This document shows, one piece after another, positions 1-7,071 of a stretch of 22,763 bases of DNA. Position 1 is the stretch's first letter. Each line of letters starts with the position of its first letter. Both the position numbers and the translations under genes were made by a program. The notes under the pieces were generated by a model that did not search any database, was not told where the DNA came from, and saw nothing but the letters and a program-made list of their open reading frames with translations. Origin of the DNA: Spirochaeta sp. (GTDB taxonomy: Bacteria; Spirochaetota; Spirochaetia; Sphaerochaetales; Sphaerochaetaceae); assembly GCA_020054965.1 (NCBI GenBank), contig JAIMZO010000004.1, positions 1 through 22,763 of the forward strand. The letters run 5' to 3'.

Positions 1-30
1 CTATAGCTCCCGCCCTAATATTCTAACAAC
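1..30 (+). repeat. Left terminal inverted repeat of the IS
   Basis: This is the 30-base left end, pairing with 1679-1708 (24/30 identical after reverse complementing). The ten-base inner block TTCTAACAAC at 21-30 recurs at 149-158, and inverted at 135-144 and 1679-1688. That suggests it is the transposase recognition core. Confidence 0.8.
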
Positions 31-105
31 ATACGCTTGAATTATTGCATAGCCCCACACTGTCATTTAAAACTTGAGTATTAGTCCATTTGCATGTCAT
101 TTCCC

Positions 106-134
106 TTGCGGAATACGGGCTTTATTGCTATACT
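106..134 (+). promoter_or_regulatory. Candidate transposase promoter with extended -10
   Basis: TTGCGG (106-111) lies 17 bases before TATACT (129-134), and TGC directly precedes the -10, giving an extended -10 element. The -35 is weak (3 of 6). Transcription would start near 141, inside the left arm of the hairpin at 133-160. Sequence inference only. Confidence 0.45.
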
Positions 135-160
135 GTTGTTAGAAATAGTTCTAACAACAG
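133..160 (+). promoter_or_regulatory. Perfect 12-bp hairpin abutting the transposase ribosome-binding site
   Basis: Positions 133-144 and 149-160 are perfect reverse complements around a 4-base loop (ATAG). The right arm runs into the Shine-Dalgarno sequence CAGGAG (158-163), five bases before ATG 169. Both arms carry the ten-base core of the terminal repeats. A transcript entering from outside the element would contain the whole hairpin. One starting at the local promoter (about 141) would lack most of the left arm. This resembles the known protection of IS10 and IS50 from read-through expression. Confidence 0.6.
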
Positions 161-168
161 GAGCGTCC

Positions 169-1671
169 ATGTACATAGGTTATGACATCAAAAATGGTAT
201 CAAGTATGCAAAGATCTGCACGGGCAAGCGTGTCAACGGGAAGGTGGTAACCTCCCAGAAAAGCTTAGGGCGCGTTCTGGATGAAGCTGCTGGCATATAC
301 CAGAACAGGGAGCGCGGAGTCTTCACCTTCGATGTTGAGACTGGTGAATACGGCACCCCTGATGCATCCTTTGTCCCGACTGGCACCAGAAGGAAGAATG
401 CCCAGGAGAAGCTCATCCTGAACTTCGGGGATGCCTTTGTGCTCGATGAGTACATCAGCAAGGTTGGCATGTGGGACGTGGTAGACAGCCTCGGCTACGG
501 CAACTCCGACACGCTGCGTTCCATGGTTCTCTACTACATTTTGGAGAACCGGTCAAACCAGTTGGCACAGGCCTGGCATGAGGGTTCGTATGCCAGCGTG
601 CGGTACCCGAAAGCCAACCTGACAAGTCAGAGAATAAGCGACTTTCTCTCCTCGATCGGGGATGAGGAGAATCAGAGGGCGTACTTCGCCGAGTATTTCA
701 AGCTGGTCGGGAATCGTCCTGGCGGAGAGCAGGTGATTATCGACAGCACAGGACTGCCCAACAGCATCCACTTCCCACTTACGGCCATCAGCAACCACAA
801 TGGCAAGCTATCAAATGAGGTGAGATTGATCTATGTAGTCCAGCAGGGCACCAATCTGCCCTTGTTCTTCCGGTATGTCCCCGGGAACGTCATAGACGTG
901 TCCACCCTCATCCGGACGATAGCGGAACTGAAGGCGTACGGCATCAACACCAAGTTCGCGATCCTCGATGCAGGGTACCTCACCCAGGATAACCTGAGAG
1001 CCTTGTACGAGCACAAGGTGTCATTCCTCTCCCGCCTTCAGGAGAACCGCAAAGACTATCGCGAACTCAAGGCAGCGCATCTGGGAAGCTTGGAGTCCAA
1101 AGAGCATCTTGTTGAGTACAACAGTCGTTATGTATATGTGAAGAGGGTCAAGGCGACCATTATGGGCCAGCCGGCCTATGCGTACATCTGCCGTGACATG
1201 GCCATGAAGAACATCGAGTCATCCAAACTGATGGACCGCGCCAAGGCGCGGGGAATGACGACGGACGAGGTCTTTGAAGCCATGGAAGACCAGGGGGTGT
1301 TCATCCTCTACTCCTCACGGCCTATACGGACGGGGGATGTGCTGGAGAAGTACTACATCCGCCAGCAGATCGAACAGGTGTTCGACATCTGCAAGAACAA
1401 CACGAACTTACTCCCGTTGAGAGTACATGCTGAGGACACCTTCAGGGGGCACCTGGTCCTGGCCTTCATAGCCTCGGTAATCGTCAAGATGCTTCAGGAC
1501 AGCCTGAAGAAGTCTGGCTGCAGCGTGAACAGGGCACTCTACACCCTGGGACAACAGCACTGCAAGGTCTTCGACGAGGTTGTGCTCCCCTGTGAACCGG
1601 TGAAGAAGGTAAATGACATCCTCAAGACCTTGAAGATCAAATGGCCTCTCGAGATACGCACCGATTCCTGA
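169..1671 (+). CDS. IS4/IS1634 family DDE transposase
   Basis: This is the transposase that moves the surrounding element by DDE chemistry. The catalytic residues fit Asp192 (IIDSTGLPNS), Asp267 (FAILDAGY) and Glu402. Glu402 sits in a full YxxRxxxExxxxxxK signature (Tyr395, Arg398, Glu402, Lys409), diagnostic of the IS4 superfamily. The frame is open from ATG 94, but ATG 169 is preferred: CAGGAG lies five bases upstream, the protein then begins MYIGYDIKNG as expected of the family, and the stretch 94-168 holds a promoter and hairpin instead of conserved protein. The product is 500 residues, a normal length, with no frameshift, so the element may be active. Confidence 0.93.
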   Translation: MYIGYDIKNGIKYAKICTGKRVNGKVVTSQKSLGRVLDEAAGIYQNRERGVFTFDVETGEYGTPDASFVPTGTRRKNAQEKLILNFGDAFVLDEYISKVGMWDVVDSLGYGNSDTLRSMVLYYILENRSNQLAQAWHEGSYASVRYPKANLTSQRISDFLSSIGDEENQRAYFAEYFKLVGNRPGGEQVIIDSTGLPNSIHFPLTAISNHNGKLSNEVRLIYVVQQGTNLPLFFRYVPGNVIDVSTLIRTIAELKAYGINTKFAILDAGYLTQDNLRALYEHKVSFLSRLQENRKDYRELKAAHLGSLESKEHLVEYNSRYVYVKRVKATIMGQPAYAYICRDMAMKNIESSKLMDRAKARGMTTDEVFEAMEDQGVFILYSSRPIRTGDVLEKYYIRQQIEQVFDICKNNTNLLPLRVHAEDTFRGHLVLAFIASVIVKMLQDSLKKSGCSVNRALYTLGQQHCKVFDEVVLPCEPVKKVNDILKTLKIKWPLEIRTDS

Positions 1672-1678
1672 CTGGGTT

Positions 1679-1708
1679 GTTGTTAGAAAATTCAGGCGGG
1701 AATTCTAG
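1679..1708 (-). repeat. Right terminal inverted repeat of the IS
   Basis: This is the reverse-complement partner of 1-30, starting eight bases after the transposase stop. It ends CTAG at 1705-1708; the GntR-like coding signal begins immediately afterwards. Confidence 0.8.
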
Positions 1709-1728
1709 ATAAGCAGATCATCTTCCAA

Positions 1729-2058
1729 GTGGAGATGGCCATTGCCGATGGCAGACTGGGAAAGGGCTCCCAACTTCCTACCGTTCGAGCGCTGGCGGTG
1801 GAATTAAGCATCAACCCGAACACAGTTGCCAGGGCATACGCAGAGATGGAAATCAGAAATATCGTGGTGACCCAACAAGGCTCAGGAACCTTCATCAGTG
1901 ATAAGGAAGTCAGTATTGATGGGATCGAACGGGAACGTATCCTTTCCCAGATCACCAAGGAATATATGACAAAAGCTTTCTCCTATGGATTCCAGCCAGA
2001 TGAGTTGATCGCGGCCATCAAGGACATGGGAAATGAAGTACATACACAAGGGGAATAA
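1729..2058 (+). CDS. GntR/YtrA-type regulator, 5' end removed by IS insertion
   Basis: The surviving protein carries the winged-helix DNA-binding domain of the GntR family, with motifs such as QLPTVRALA and SINPNTVARAYAEME and the wing GSGTFIS. It has only a short C-terminal helical tail, as in the YtrA subfamily that commonly heads ABC-transporter operons. Family members start about 12-15 residues earlier with a P-[IL]-Y-x-Q-I pattern. Here the frame reads back through KQIIFQV (1711-1731) into the IS repeat and meets TAG at 1684 with no start codon. GTG 1729 or ATG 1735 are the only starts and neither has a ribosome-binding site. The native start therefore lies left of the element, outside the window, and the gene is probably inactive. 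The downstream gene starts two bases after its stop. Confidence 0.8.
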   Translation: MEMAIADGRLGKGSQLPTVRALAVELSINPNTVARAYAEMEIRNIVVTQQGSGTFISDKEVSIDGIERERILSQITKEYMTKAFSYGFQPDELIAAIKDMGNEVHTQGE

Positions 2059-2060
2059 TC

Positions 2061-3176
2061 ATGAACCTGTACAAGAAAAAAATTGAGCGCATCAAGAACA
2101 TGAAGGGTTTCGTTTTGAAGAAGGACTTCAACTACGGAGCACTTTCCTTCCTGGTGTTGGCACTCTTTCTCGCTGGAGGAGCTATCCTTCAACTCTTGCT
2201 CTACCCTACCATGCCACATGAGGCGCTTGTCATGGTGAGCACTGCGACATTTACAGCAGCAATCCTCATCGCTCTCTTCCCCCTGTGGACATTGGTGATG
2301 GCAATCATCCTGATCCTGTGGGTCTGGGTGATCGGAGATCTTTCATTGTATCTCTATCCGATCACCGCCCTTTCCTCGCTTGGGCTTCTCATCTCATCCT
2401 CTTTCCAGTTGGTCTACCACTGGGACAAGGTCATCATTCTGAGGTTGGGAAAGTTTCAGACGGTCAGGGGACCTGGGCTATTTTTCCTAATCCCCTTGGT
2501 CGACCGCGCTGCTGAGTTCATCGATACCCGTATCAGGGCAACTGACTTCAGTGCCGAGAAAACACTCACCAAGGATACTGTTCCTGTCCATGTGGATGCC
2601 TTGGCATTCTGGATGATCTGGGATGCAAAGAAGGCAATTCTGGAAGTAGAGGATTACACAGAGGCAGTCATCCTATCCGCCCAGACAGCACTTCGCGATT
2701 CCATCGGCAAGCACTATCTGAGAAGTCTACTCAGCGAACGTGAAGAGCTCGGACGGGAGATACAGCAAGCCCTCGATGCCAAGACCAATCCATGGGGAGT
2801 TACCATTCTCTCAATAGAGATTACCGATATCATCATCCCAAAGGAACTGGAGGATGCACTGAGCAAGCAAGCACAAGCTGAGCGAGAGAAGGAATCGAGA
2901 ATCATATTGGGTGCTGCAGAGGTGGAGATTGCCAAGAAATTTACCGAGGCTTCAGCTGAATATGCCAATGACCCGATCGCACTGCAACTCCGGTCGATGA
3001 ATATGGTGTATGAGGGAATAAGGCAGAACAACTCAATGATGTTGATGCCGGCCTCAATCCTGGAACATATGGATTTCGGGGCGGTGATGGGAACAGCGGC
3101 AATGCAGAAAGTAGAACAACAGGCCAAACGAAACAGTGAGAAGGAAGTAACAGAAGAGGAGCATGATCAGACTTGA
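2061..3176 (+). CDS. SPFH/band-7 (slipin-like) membrane protein
   Basis: The N-terminal third (about residues 25-115) contains three or four hydrophobic segments. A band-7/SPFH domain follows, starting near ILRLGKFQTVRGPGLFF (about residue 128) and running through VPVHVDALAFWMIWDA and LLSEREELGREIQQ to VTILSIEITDIIIP. The C-terminal part (about 265-371) is charged and helical. SPFH proteins form oligomeric membrane scaffolds and often modulate proteases or transporters; bacterial slipins usually have one or two membrane segments, so this one is unusual. AAGGGG lies seven bases before ATG 2061. The gene sits between a GntR regulator and an ABC ATPase, overlapping the latter by 14 bases, so a role in assembling or stabilising the transporter is plausible but inferred. 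Confidence 0.85.
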   Translation: MNLYKKKIERIKNMKGFVLKKDFNYGALSFLVLALFLAGGAILQLLLYPTMPHEALVMVSTATFTAAILIALFPLWTLVMAIILILWVWVIGDLSLYLYPITALSSLGLLISSSFQLVYHWDKVIILRLGKFQTVRGPGLFFLIPLVDRAAEFIDTRIRATDFSAEKTLTKDTVPVHVDALAFWMIWDAKKAILEVEDYTEAVILSAQTALRDSIGKHYLRSLLSEREELGREIQQALDAKTNPWGVTILSIEITDIIIPKELEDALSKQAQAEREKESRIILGAAEVEIAKKFTEASAEYANDPIALQLRSMNMVYEGIRQNNSMMLMPASILEHMDFGAVMGTAAMQKVEQQAKRNSEKEVTEEEHDQT

Positions 3177-3843
3177 AAAAGTATCGAGAAACTACAAGAC
3201 AGGTGAAACGGTAGTAAAGGCATTGAAAAAAGTTTCCCTGGATATTGAAGCAGGTGAGTTTCTCTCCATTGCAGGGCCCTCAGGATCTGGAAAGACCACG
3301 TTGCTCAATCTTATTGGTTGTATAGATGGCTTGGATGAAGGAGAAATTTTCATCAATGGTGATGCAATCAGTACAATGGACAAGGTTGAGAAAACAGCAT
3401 TCAGGAGAAATAATCTTGGCTTTATTTTTCAGACCTACAACTTGATCCCTGTCCTCTCCGCCTACGAGAATGTCAGTTTTGTACTCTCCTTGCTTGATGT
3501 CAGCGAGGGTGAGATCAAGAGACGCACCTATGAGGTACTCAAGGAAGTTGGTCTTGAGGGGATGGAAGACCGACGTCCCGCCAAGCTCAGCGGCGGGCAG
3601 CAGCAGAGGATAGCCATCGCCCGCGCGCTCGTAAAGAACCCACAGATCATCCTCGCTGATGAACCGACTGCCAATCTGGATTCCAAGACTGGGGAAGAGA
3701 TTCTCAAGCTGATGAAACGCATGAACGAGAAGTATCATACCACATTCATCTTCTCCACTCACGACCAGATGGTCATGGACTACGCCTCCCGCCTTGTGCA
3801 ACTGCATGACGGGGCCATCGTCAGTGACGAGAGGAGGCGATAA
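3163..3843 (+). CDS. ABC transporter ATPase, LolD/MacB type
   Basis: This is a complete nucleotide-binding subunit of 226 residues. It has Walker A GPSGSGKT (38-45), a Q-loop in [10 protein letters not shown], the signature LSGGQQQR (from 142), Walker B ending Asp166-Glu167 in [11 protein letters not shown], and the H-loop His200 in STHD. The spacing and the [12 protein letters not shown] segment fit the LolD/MacB/FtsE group, whose partners are FtsX-type permeases that drive periplasmic or lipid-anchored substrates by mechanotransmission instead of transporting through a channel. It starts 14 bases inside the slipin gene and its stop shares one base with the next ATG. This fits translational coupling with two downstream permeases. 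Confidence 0.94.
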   Translation: MIRLEKVSRNYKTGETVVKALKKVSLDIEAGEFLSIAGPSGSGKTTLLNLIGCIDGLDEGEIFINGDAISTMDKVEKTAFRRNNLGFIFQTYNLIPVLSAYENVSFVLSLLDVSEGEIKRRTYEVLKEVGLEGMEDRRPAKLSGGQQQRIAIARALVKNPQIILADEPTANLDSKTGEEILKLMKRMNEKYHTTFIFSTHDQMVMDYASRLVQLHDGAIVSDERRR

Positions 3844-5090
3844 TGAAATTTATCCTGCAATTGGCAGTGAAGAATCTCAGTCGCTACAAGCGGCGTACGA
3901 TTATCACATCGGTGGCCATCGCAATTGGATTGATGATGTATATCATCGTTGATTCCATCCTCGGGGGTGCTACGCTGGAATCAATGCGCAACCTCCGTTG
4001 GTATGAGACCGCCTCCCTGCGTATCTATGCTGATGGATACTGGGAAGATCGTGCGTATCTTCCTCTAGAGGCCAGCATAGAAAATCCTGAATCCATCATT
4101 CCATTGGTAGAGGAAGAACAAGGAATGGCAACAGTCAGGACCACCTTTGCCGCTGAGATGATTCTCTATAGTGATGACTTTGGTGAAGACGGCAATATGA
4201 GTGTCAAAGTGACTGCCATCGATCCAGAACAAGATTTCGAAGTCTATCGTTTCGAGGATACCTTGGTGAAAGGACGACACCTTGAACCGGGGGAGATGGA
4301 CGGAGTGGTATTGGGCAGCTGGTTTGCTGAGGACATAGGGGCAGAGGTCGGCTACTGGGTTACGTTCCTCACCAGGGGCAAGGGAGGCTTCTATGAGGCC
4401 TTCGACATGCAAATTGTCGGTATCGTGAACTGCCCCAACCCCAATGTGAACCGAACACTCATCATGATGGATATCACAGCTGCAGACATGTACCTTGGAA
4501 TGGAGAACTCGGTGACAAGTATCGATATCGTCTTCCCTGAGAAAACCAACCTTGAACAGGCGAAAGCCACCTTGCAAGCAAAACTCCCTGAAGGGTTCAG
4601 TGTCTTCACCTGGGAAGATCTTGCTCAAGACTACCTGGCACTGGTGGAAGCAAAGCAAGGGGGAACCGGGATGATTCTCTTCCTTGTCTTCATTATCGCA
4701 GCTGTGGGAGTCTCCAACACCATGTTGATGGCGATGTATGAGAGAATGAGAGAGCTTGGCATGATGCGTGCCCTCGGTATGCGGGACCGGGACATCCTTC
4801 TCTCCTTCCTCTTTGAGGCCGGAGGTATCGGACTCATTGGGTCAGTCGTGGGAATCGCGCTGGGAAGCCTGGTGAATATCTATCTGGTGAACACAGGCTT
4901 CGATTTTGGTTTTATGTTCAGGGACATGGATATAGGATTCAGGATTTCGAGTGTCATGCGCGGAGCATGGAACTTCACCACCATACTCAAGGCATTCACC
5001 GCCGGTATACTCCTCTCCATGCTTGTAGCAGTTCTGCCCATCAAGAGGGCCCTGAAACTCGACATTCCCACATGCTTGCACCATCAATAG
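3843..5090 (+). CDS. FtsX/MacB-type ABC permease, first subunit
   Basis: A 415-residue permease with the classic type VII architecture. One membrane segment lies near residues 19-40, then a large extracytoplasmic MacB-like domain (about 45-265), then three segments near 274-297, 322-349 and 379-400. The conserved coupling stretch YERMRELGMMRALGM follows the second segment. It starts on the last base of the ATPase stop codon (TAATG). The second permease follows after nine bases and is similar in layout but different in sequence, so the complex is probably a heterodimer like LolC/LolE. Substrate is not evident; a LolA-like gene downstream suggests lipid or lipoprotein release. Confidence 0.9.
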   Translation: MKFILQLAVKNLSRYKRRTIITSVAIAIGLMMYIIVDSILGGATLESMRNLRWYETASLRIYADGYWEDRAYLPLEASIENPESIIPLVEEEQGMATVRTTFAAEMILYSDDFGEDGNMSVKVTAIDPEQDFEVYRFEDTLVKGRHLEPGEMDGVVLGSWFAEDIGAEVGYWVTFLTRGKGGFYEAFDMQIVGIVNCPNPNVNRTLIMMDITAADMYLGMENSVTSIDIVFPEKTNLEQAKATLQAKLPEGFSVFTWEDLAQDYLALVEAKQGGTGMILFLVFIIAAVGVSNTMLMAMYERMRELGMMRALGMRDRDILLSFLFEAGGIGLIGSVVGIALGSLVNIYLVNTGFDFGFMFRDMDIGFRISSVMRGAWNFTTILKAFTAGILLSMLVAVLPIKRALKLDIPTCLHHQ

Positions 5091-5099
5091 GAGAAGACG

Positions 5100-6335
5100 A
5101 TGACGATTAAATTACCCGCTGTAGCTTTCCGCAATGTGTTCAGGAATCTCCGTCGCTCCATCCTCTCGGCTGTAGCAATTGCTGTTTCGGCAATGGCAAT
5201 CATGGCACTGCTAGCCTTGCTGGAGACCATGGAAACAGACATGGCGACCAATCTTACCAGCTATTACACCGGAGAGGTAAGAATCAGACATGCAGACTTT
5301 GGGAAGTATGAACGATACAACCCACTGCACCTAAGCTTGGATACAGAGGAGGTGATTTCTGTTGCCTCTGCTGTCGAGGGAGTAGAGGCGGCTACCCCGC
5401 GGATCAACTTTCCGGCCAATCTGTACATCGACGAGAAGAACAATGGGGTCATGGGAGTTGGTGTTGACTTCAACTCAGACCAGGCTTTCATCGACTTTAC
5501 TGCAATCATGGATGAGGGAAGAATACCTGAACCTGGAGCCAATGAGCTGTTGATGGGCAAATTCCTTGCCCATGACCTTGGGCTCTCAGTGGGGGACAAG
5601 GTGACCATGCTTACCTCCACTGCACTGAGGGGTTCCAATGCCATGACTTTTACCATTGTTGGTATTGCAGCCTTCCCGGTGGGAGGACTGAGTGCCAAAA
5701 CGGTGTATGTTCCCATTGACCGGGCCCAATACCTCCTGAGGATGGATGGCCACAGCCAAGAAATCCTATTGCTCACCGAGGATGGATACAAAGAAAGAGA
5801 TGTAGCAAATGCAGTGAAAACTGCCCTTCAGGAACAGCTTTCCCTTGAGACTGAAACACGGGCATGGAAGGATCTGAATATGATGTATTCATTCCTCTCC
5901 ATTGCCAAGTTCATCTACTATGTGATGGGAGCCATCTTCTTTGTTCTGGGAAGTACGGTCATCATCAATACCACGATGATGGTTATCTATGAGAGAGTTC
6001 GTGAGATTGGAACACTGGGTGCCCTGGGAATGCAAGGGAAGGAGCTCACCAGGCTTTTCCTCTTGGAAGGTACATTCATCAGTATCGCCGGTTCCACGCT
6101 CGGTACACTCTTTGGGGTCTTGATCGTCTACATATTCAGCAAGACAGGAATCAATTTTACTGAAGCGATGAGTGGTGTCGATATGGAGGTATCCTCCATT
6201 CTCTTCCCACGGGTCAACTGGTTCACCGCTCTCTTTGTATGGATCTACGCAATCGTCATCGCATCGCTCTCTACGCTCATTCCATCCCGAAAAGCTTCAA
6301 AAATAGAAATTGTGGAGGCACTACGCTATGTCTAA
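5100..6335 (+). CDS. FtsX/MacB-type ABC permease, second subunit
   Basis: A 411-residue paralogue of the preceding permease. Membrane segments lie near residues 18-38, 268-293, 322-347 and 375-397, and a periplasmic domain occupies about 45-260. The FtsX-family stretch YERVREIGTLGALGM follows the second segment. AGGAGA lies a few bases before ATG 5100. The stop overlaps the start of the LolA-like gene by eight bases. Two distinct permeases with one ATPase and a LolA-like carrier parallel LolCDE-LolA, although this operon also encodes its own outer-membrane barrel and slipin. Confidence 0.9.
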   Translation: MTIKLPAVAFRNVFRNLRRSILSAVAIAVSAMAIMALLALLETMETDMATNLTSYYTGEVRIRHADFGKYERYNPLHLSLDTEEVISVASAVEGVEAATPRINFPANLYIDEKNNGVMGVGVDFNSDQAFIDFTAIMDEGRIPEPGANELLMGKFLAHDLGLSVGDKVTMLTSTALRGSNAMTFTIVGIAAFPVGGLSAKTVYVPIDRAQYLLRMDGHSQEILLLTEDGYKERDVANAVKTALQEQLSLETETRAWKDLNMMYSFLSIAKFIYYVMGAIFFVLGSTVIINTTMMVIYERVREIGTLGALGMQGKELTRLFLLEGTFISIAGSTLGTLFGVLIVYIFSKTGINFTEAMSGVDMEVSSILFPRVNWFTALFVWIYAIVIASLSTLIPSRKASKIEIVEALRYV

Positions 6336-7071
6336 GCATATTATCATGGTCCTGCTTGGACTCACCATACTCTTCCTGCCTGTCTCCCTGTTTGCAATCA
6401 CCGCCGAGGAGATTGTCAGGGAGATGGATGCACAGGCTACCTTTAAAACCTCCTACTCCACCGGATCAATCAAAACGACAGATCGGTTTGGAACAAAGGA
6501 GAGTACCTTCAAGGCTTGGTCACGAGGAACAACCGATTCGCTTATTGAATTCACCAGCATCGCTGAACGAGGACAAAAAATTCTCAGAACCAAGGGAAGC
6601 CTCTATCTTTTCTACCCTGATGCCGAGGAGTTGATCAGGTTGCAAGGAGCGGCACTCAGACAATCGGTACTTGGCAGCGACCTCTCCTATGAGGATATGA
6701 CGGAAGAGAAAACAACCCTTGATGACTATCATGTGACACTCGATGGCAGTGAGACCATCAATGGGAGGGATTGCTATATCCTGACCCTTACGGCAAAAAC
6801 AAGGCAGGTTGCCTACCCTGTCCAGAAGATCTGGGTGGACAAAGAAACCTTCCTGACATGGAAAGGAGAGTATTCCACCAGCCACGGTCGCCTGCTCAAG
6901 GAGATGGAGGTACTCGACACCCTGGTGGTGGATGGGAGGACCATACCAAAAGAGACCCGAATCGAGGATGCGATGAAGAGTAATAGTGCAACATGGATGA
7001 CCCTCGACACCTTGGAAGTAGACATCACACTCGATAGAAACCTATTCACCTTGGAGAATCTGACATGGTAA
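6328..7071 (+). CDS. LolA-like outer-membrane lipoprotein-sorting protein
   Basis: This 247-residue protein has an N-terminal signal sequence (hydrophobic core about residues 6-22, likely cleavage near SLFA) and no lipobox. The mature part reads as a LolA/LolB-type half-barrel: alternating strands such as TDRFGTKESTFKAW, the lysine- and threonine-rich strand LTLTAKTRQVAYP, and KIWVDKETFLTWKGEYS. LolA-fold proteins carry hydrophobic cargo through the periplasm. The frame is open from TTG 6310, but ATG 6328 has GGAGG eleven bases upstream and starts a proper signal peptide. It overlaps the permease before it (8 bases) and the barrel gene after it (7 bases), so it is probably the periplasmic shuttle of this system. 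Confidence 0.82.
   Translation: MSKHIIMVLLGLTILFLPVSLFAITAEEIVREMDAQATFKTSYSTGSIKTTDRFGTKESTFKAWSRGTTDSLIEFTSIAERGQKILRTKGSLYLFYPDAEELIRLQGAALRQSVLGSDLSYEDMTEEKTTLDDYHVTLDGSETINGRDCYILTLTAKTRQVAYPVQKIWVDKETFLTWKGEYSTSHGRLLKEMEVLDTLVVDGRTIPKETRIEDAMKSNSATWMTLDTLEVDITLDRNLFTLENLTW

Larger units (their letters stand above)
1..1708 (+). mobile_element. Complete IS4/IS1634-type insertion sequence
   Basis: A single transposase gene is bounded by imperfect inverted repeats. Positions 1-30 match the reverse complement of 1679-1708 at 24 of 30 bases, including the innermost ten (TTCTAACAAC) and a central CCCGCC. The left end coincides with the window start, so the target duplication cannot be checked. 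The right end falls just inside the start of a GntR-type regulator, whose reading frame is coding-like only after about 1711. IS1634-group elements belong to the IS4 superfamily; some of them make unusually long target duplications. The boundaries are inferred from repeat symmetry alone. Confidence 0.88.

Noticed and set aside
94..168. Longer transposase start at ATG 94
   Set aside because: The extension covers a promoter-like element and a perfect hairpin, has no ribosome-binding site, and family proteins begin at the MYIGYD segment encoded from 169.
1680..1711. Outward promoter in the right IS end (TTGTTA with TAGATA)
   Set aside because: The spacer is 20 bases and the -10 is poor; not enough to claim expression of the truncated regulator.
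3280..3807. 175-codon minus-strand open frame inside the ATPase gene
   Set aside because: It is antisense to a fully conserved ABC ATPase, has no recognisable domain and no ribosome-binding site; similar antisense frames in the permeases, the ribBA gene and the kinase were rejected for the same reason.
5264..5791. 175-codon minus-strand open frame inside the second permease
   Set aside because: Serine- and proline-rich shadow of a conserved permease; no initiation signals.
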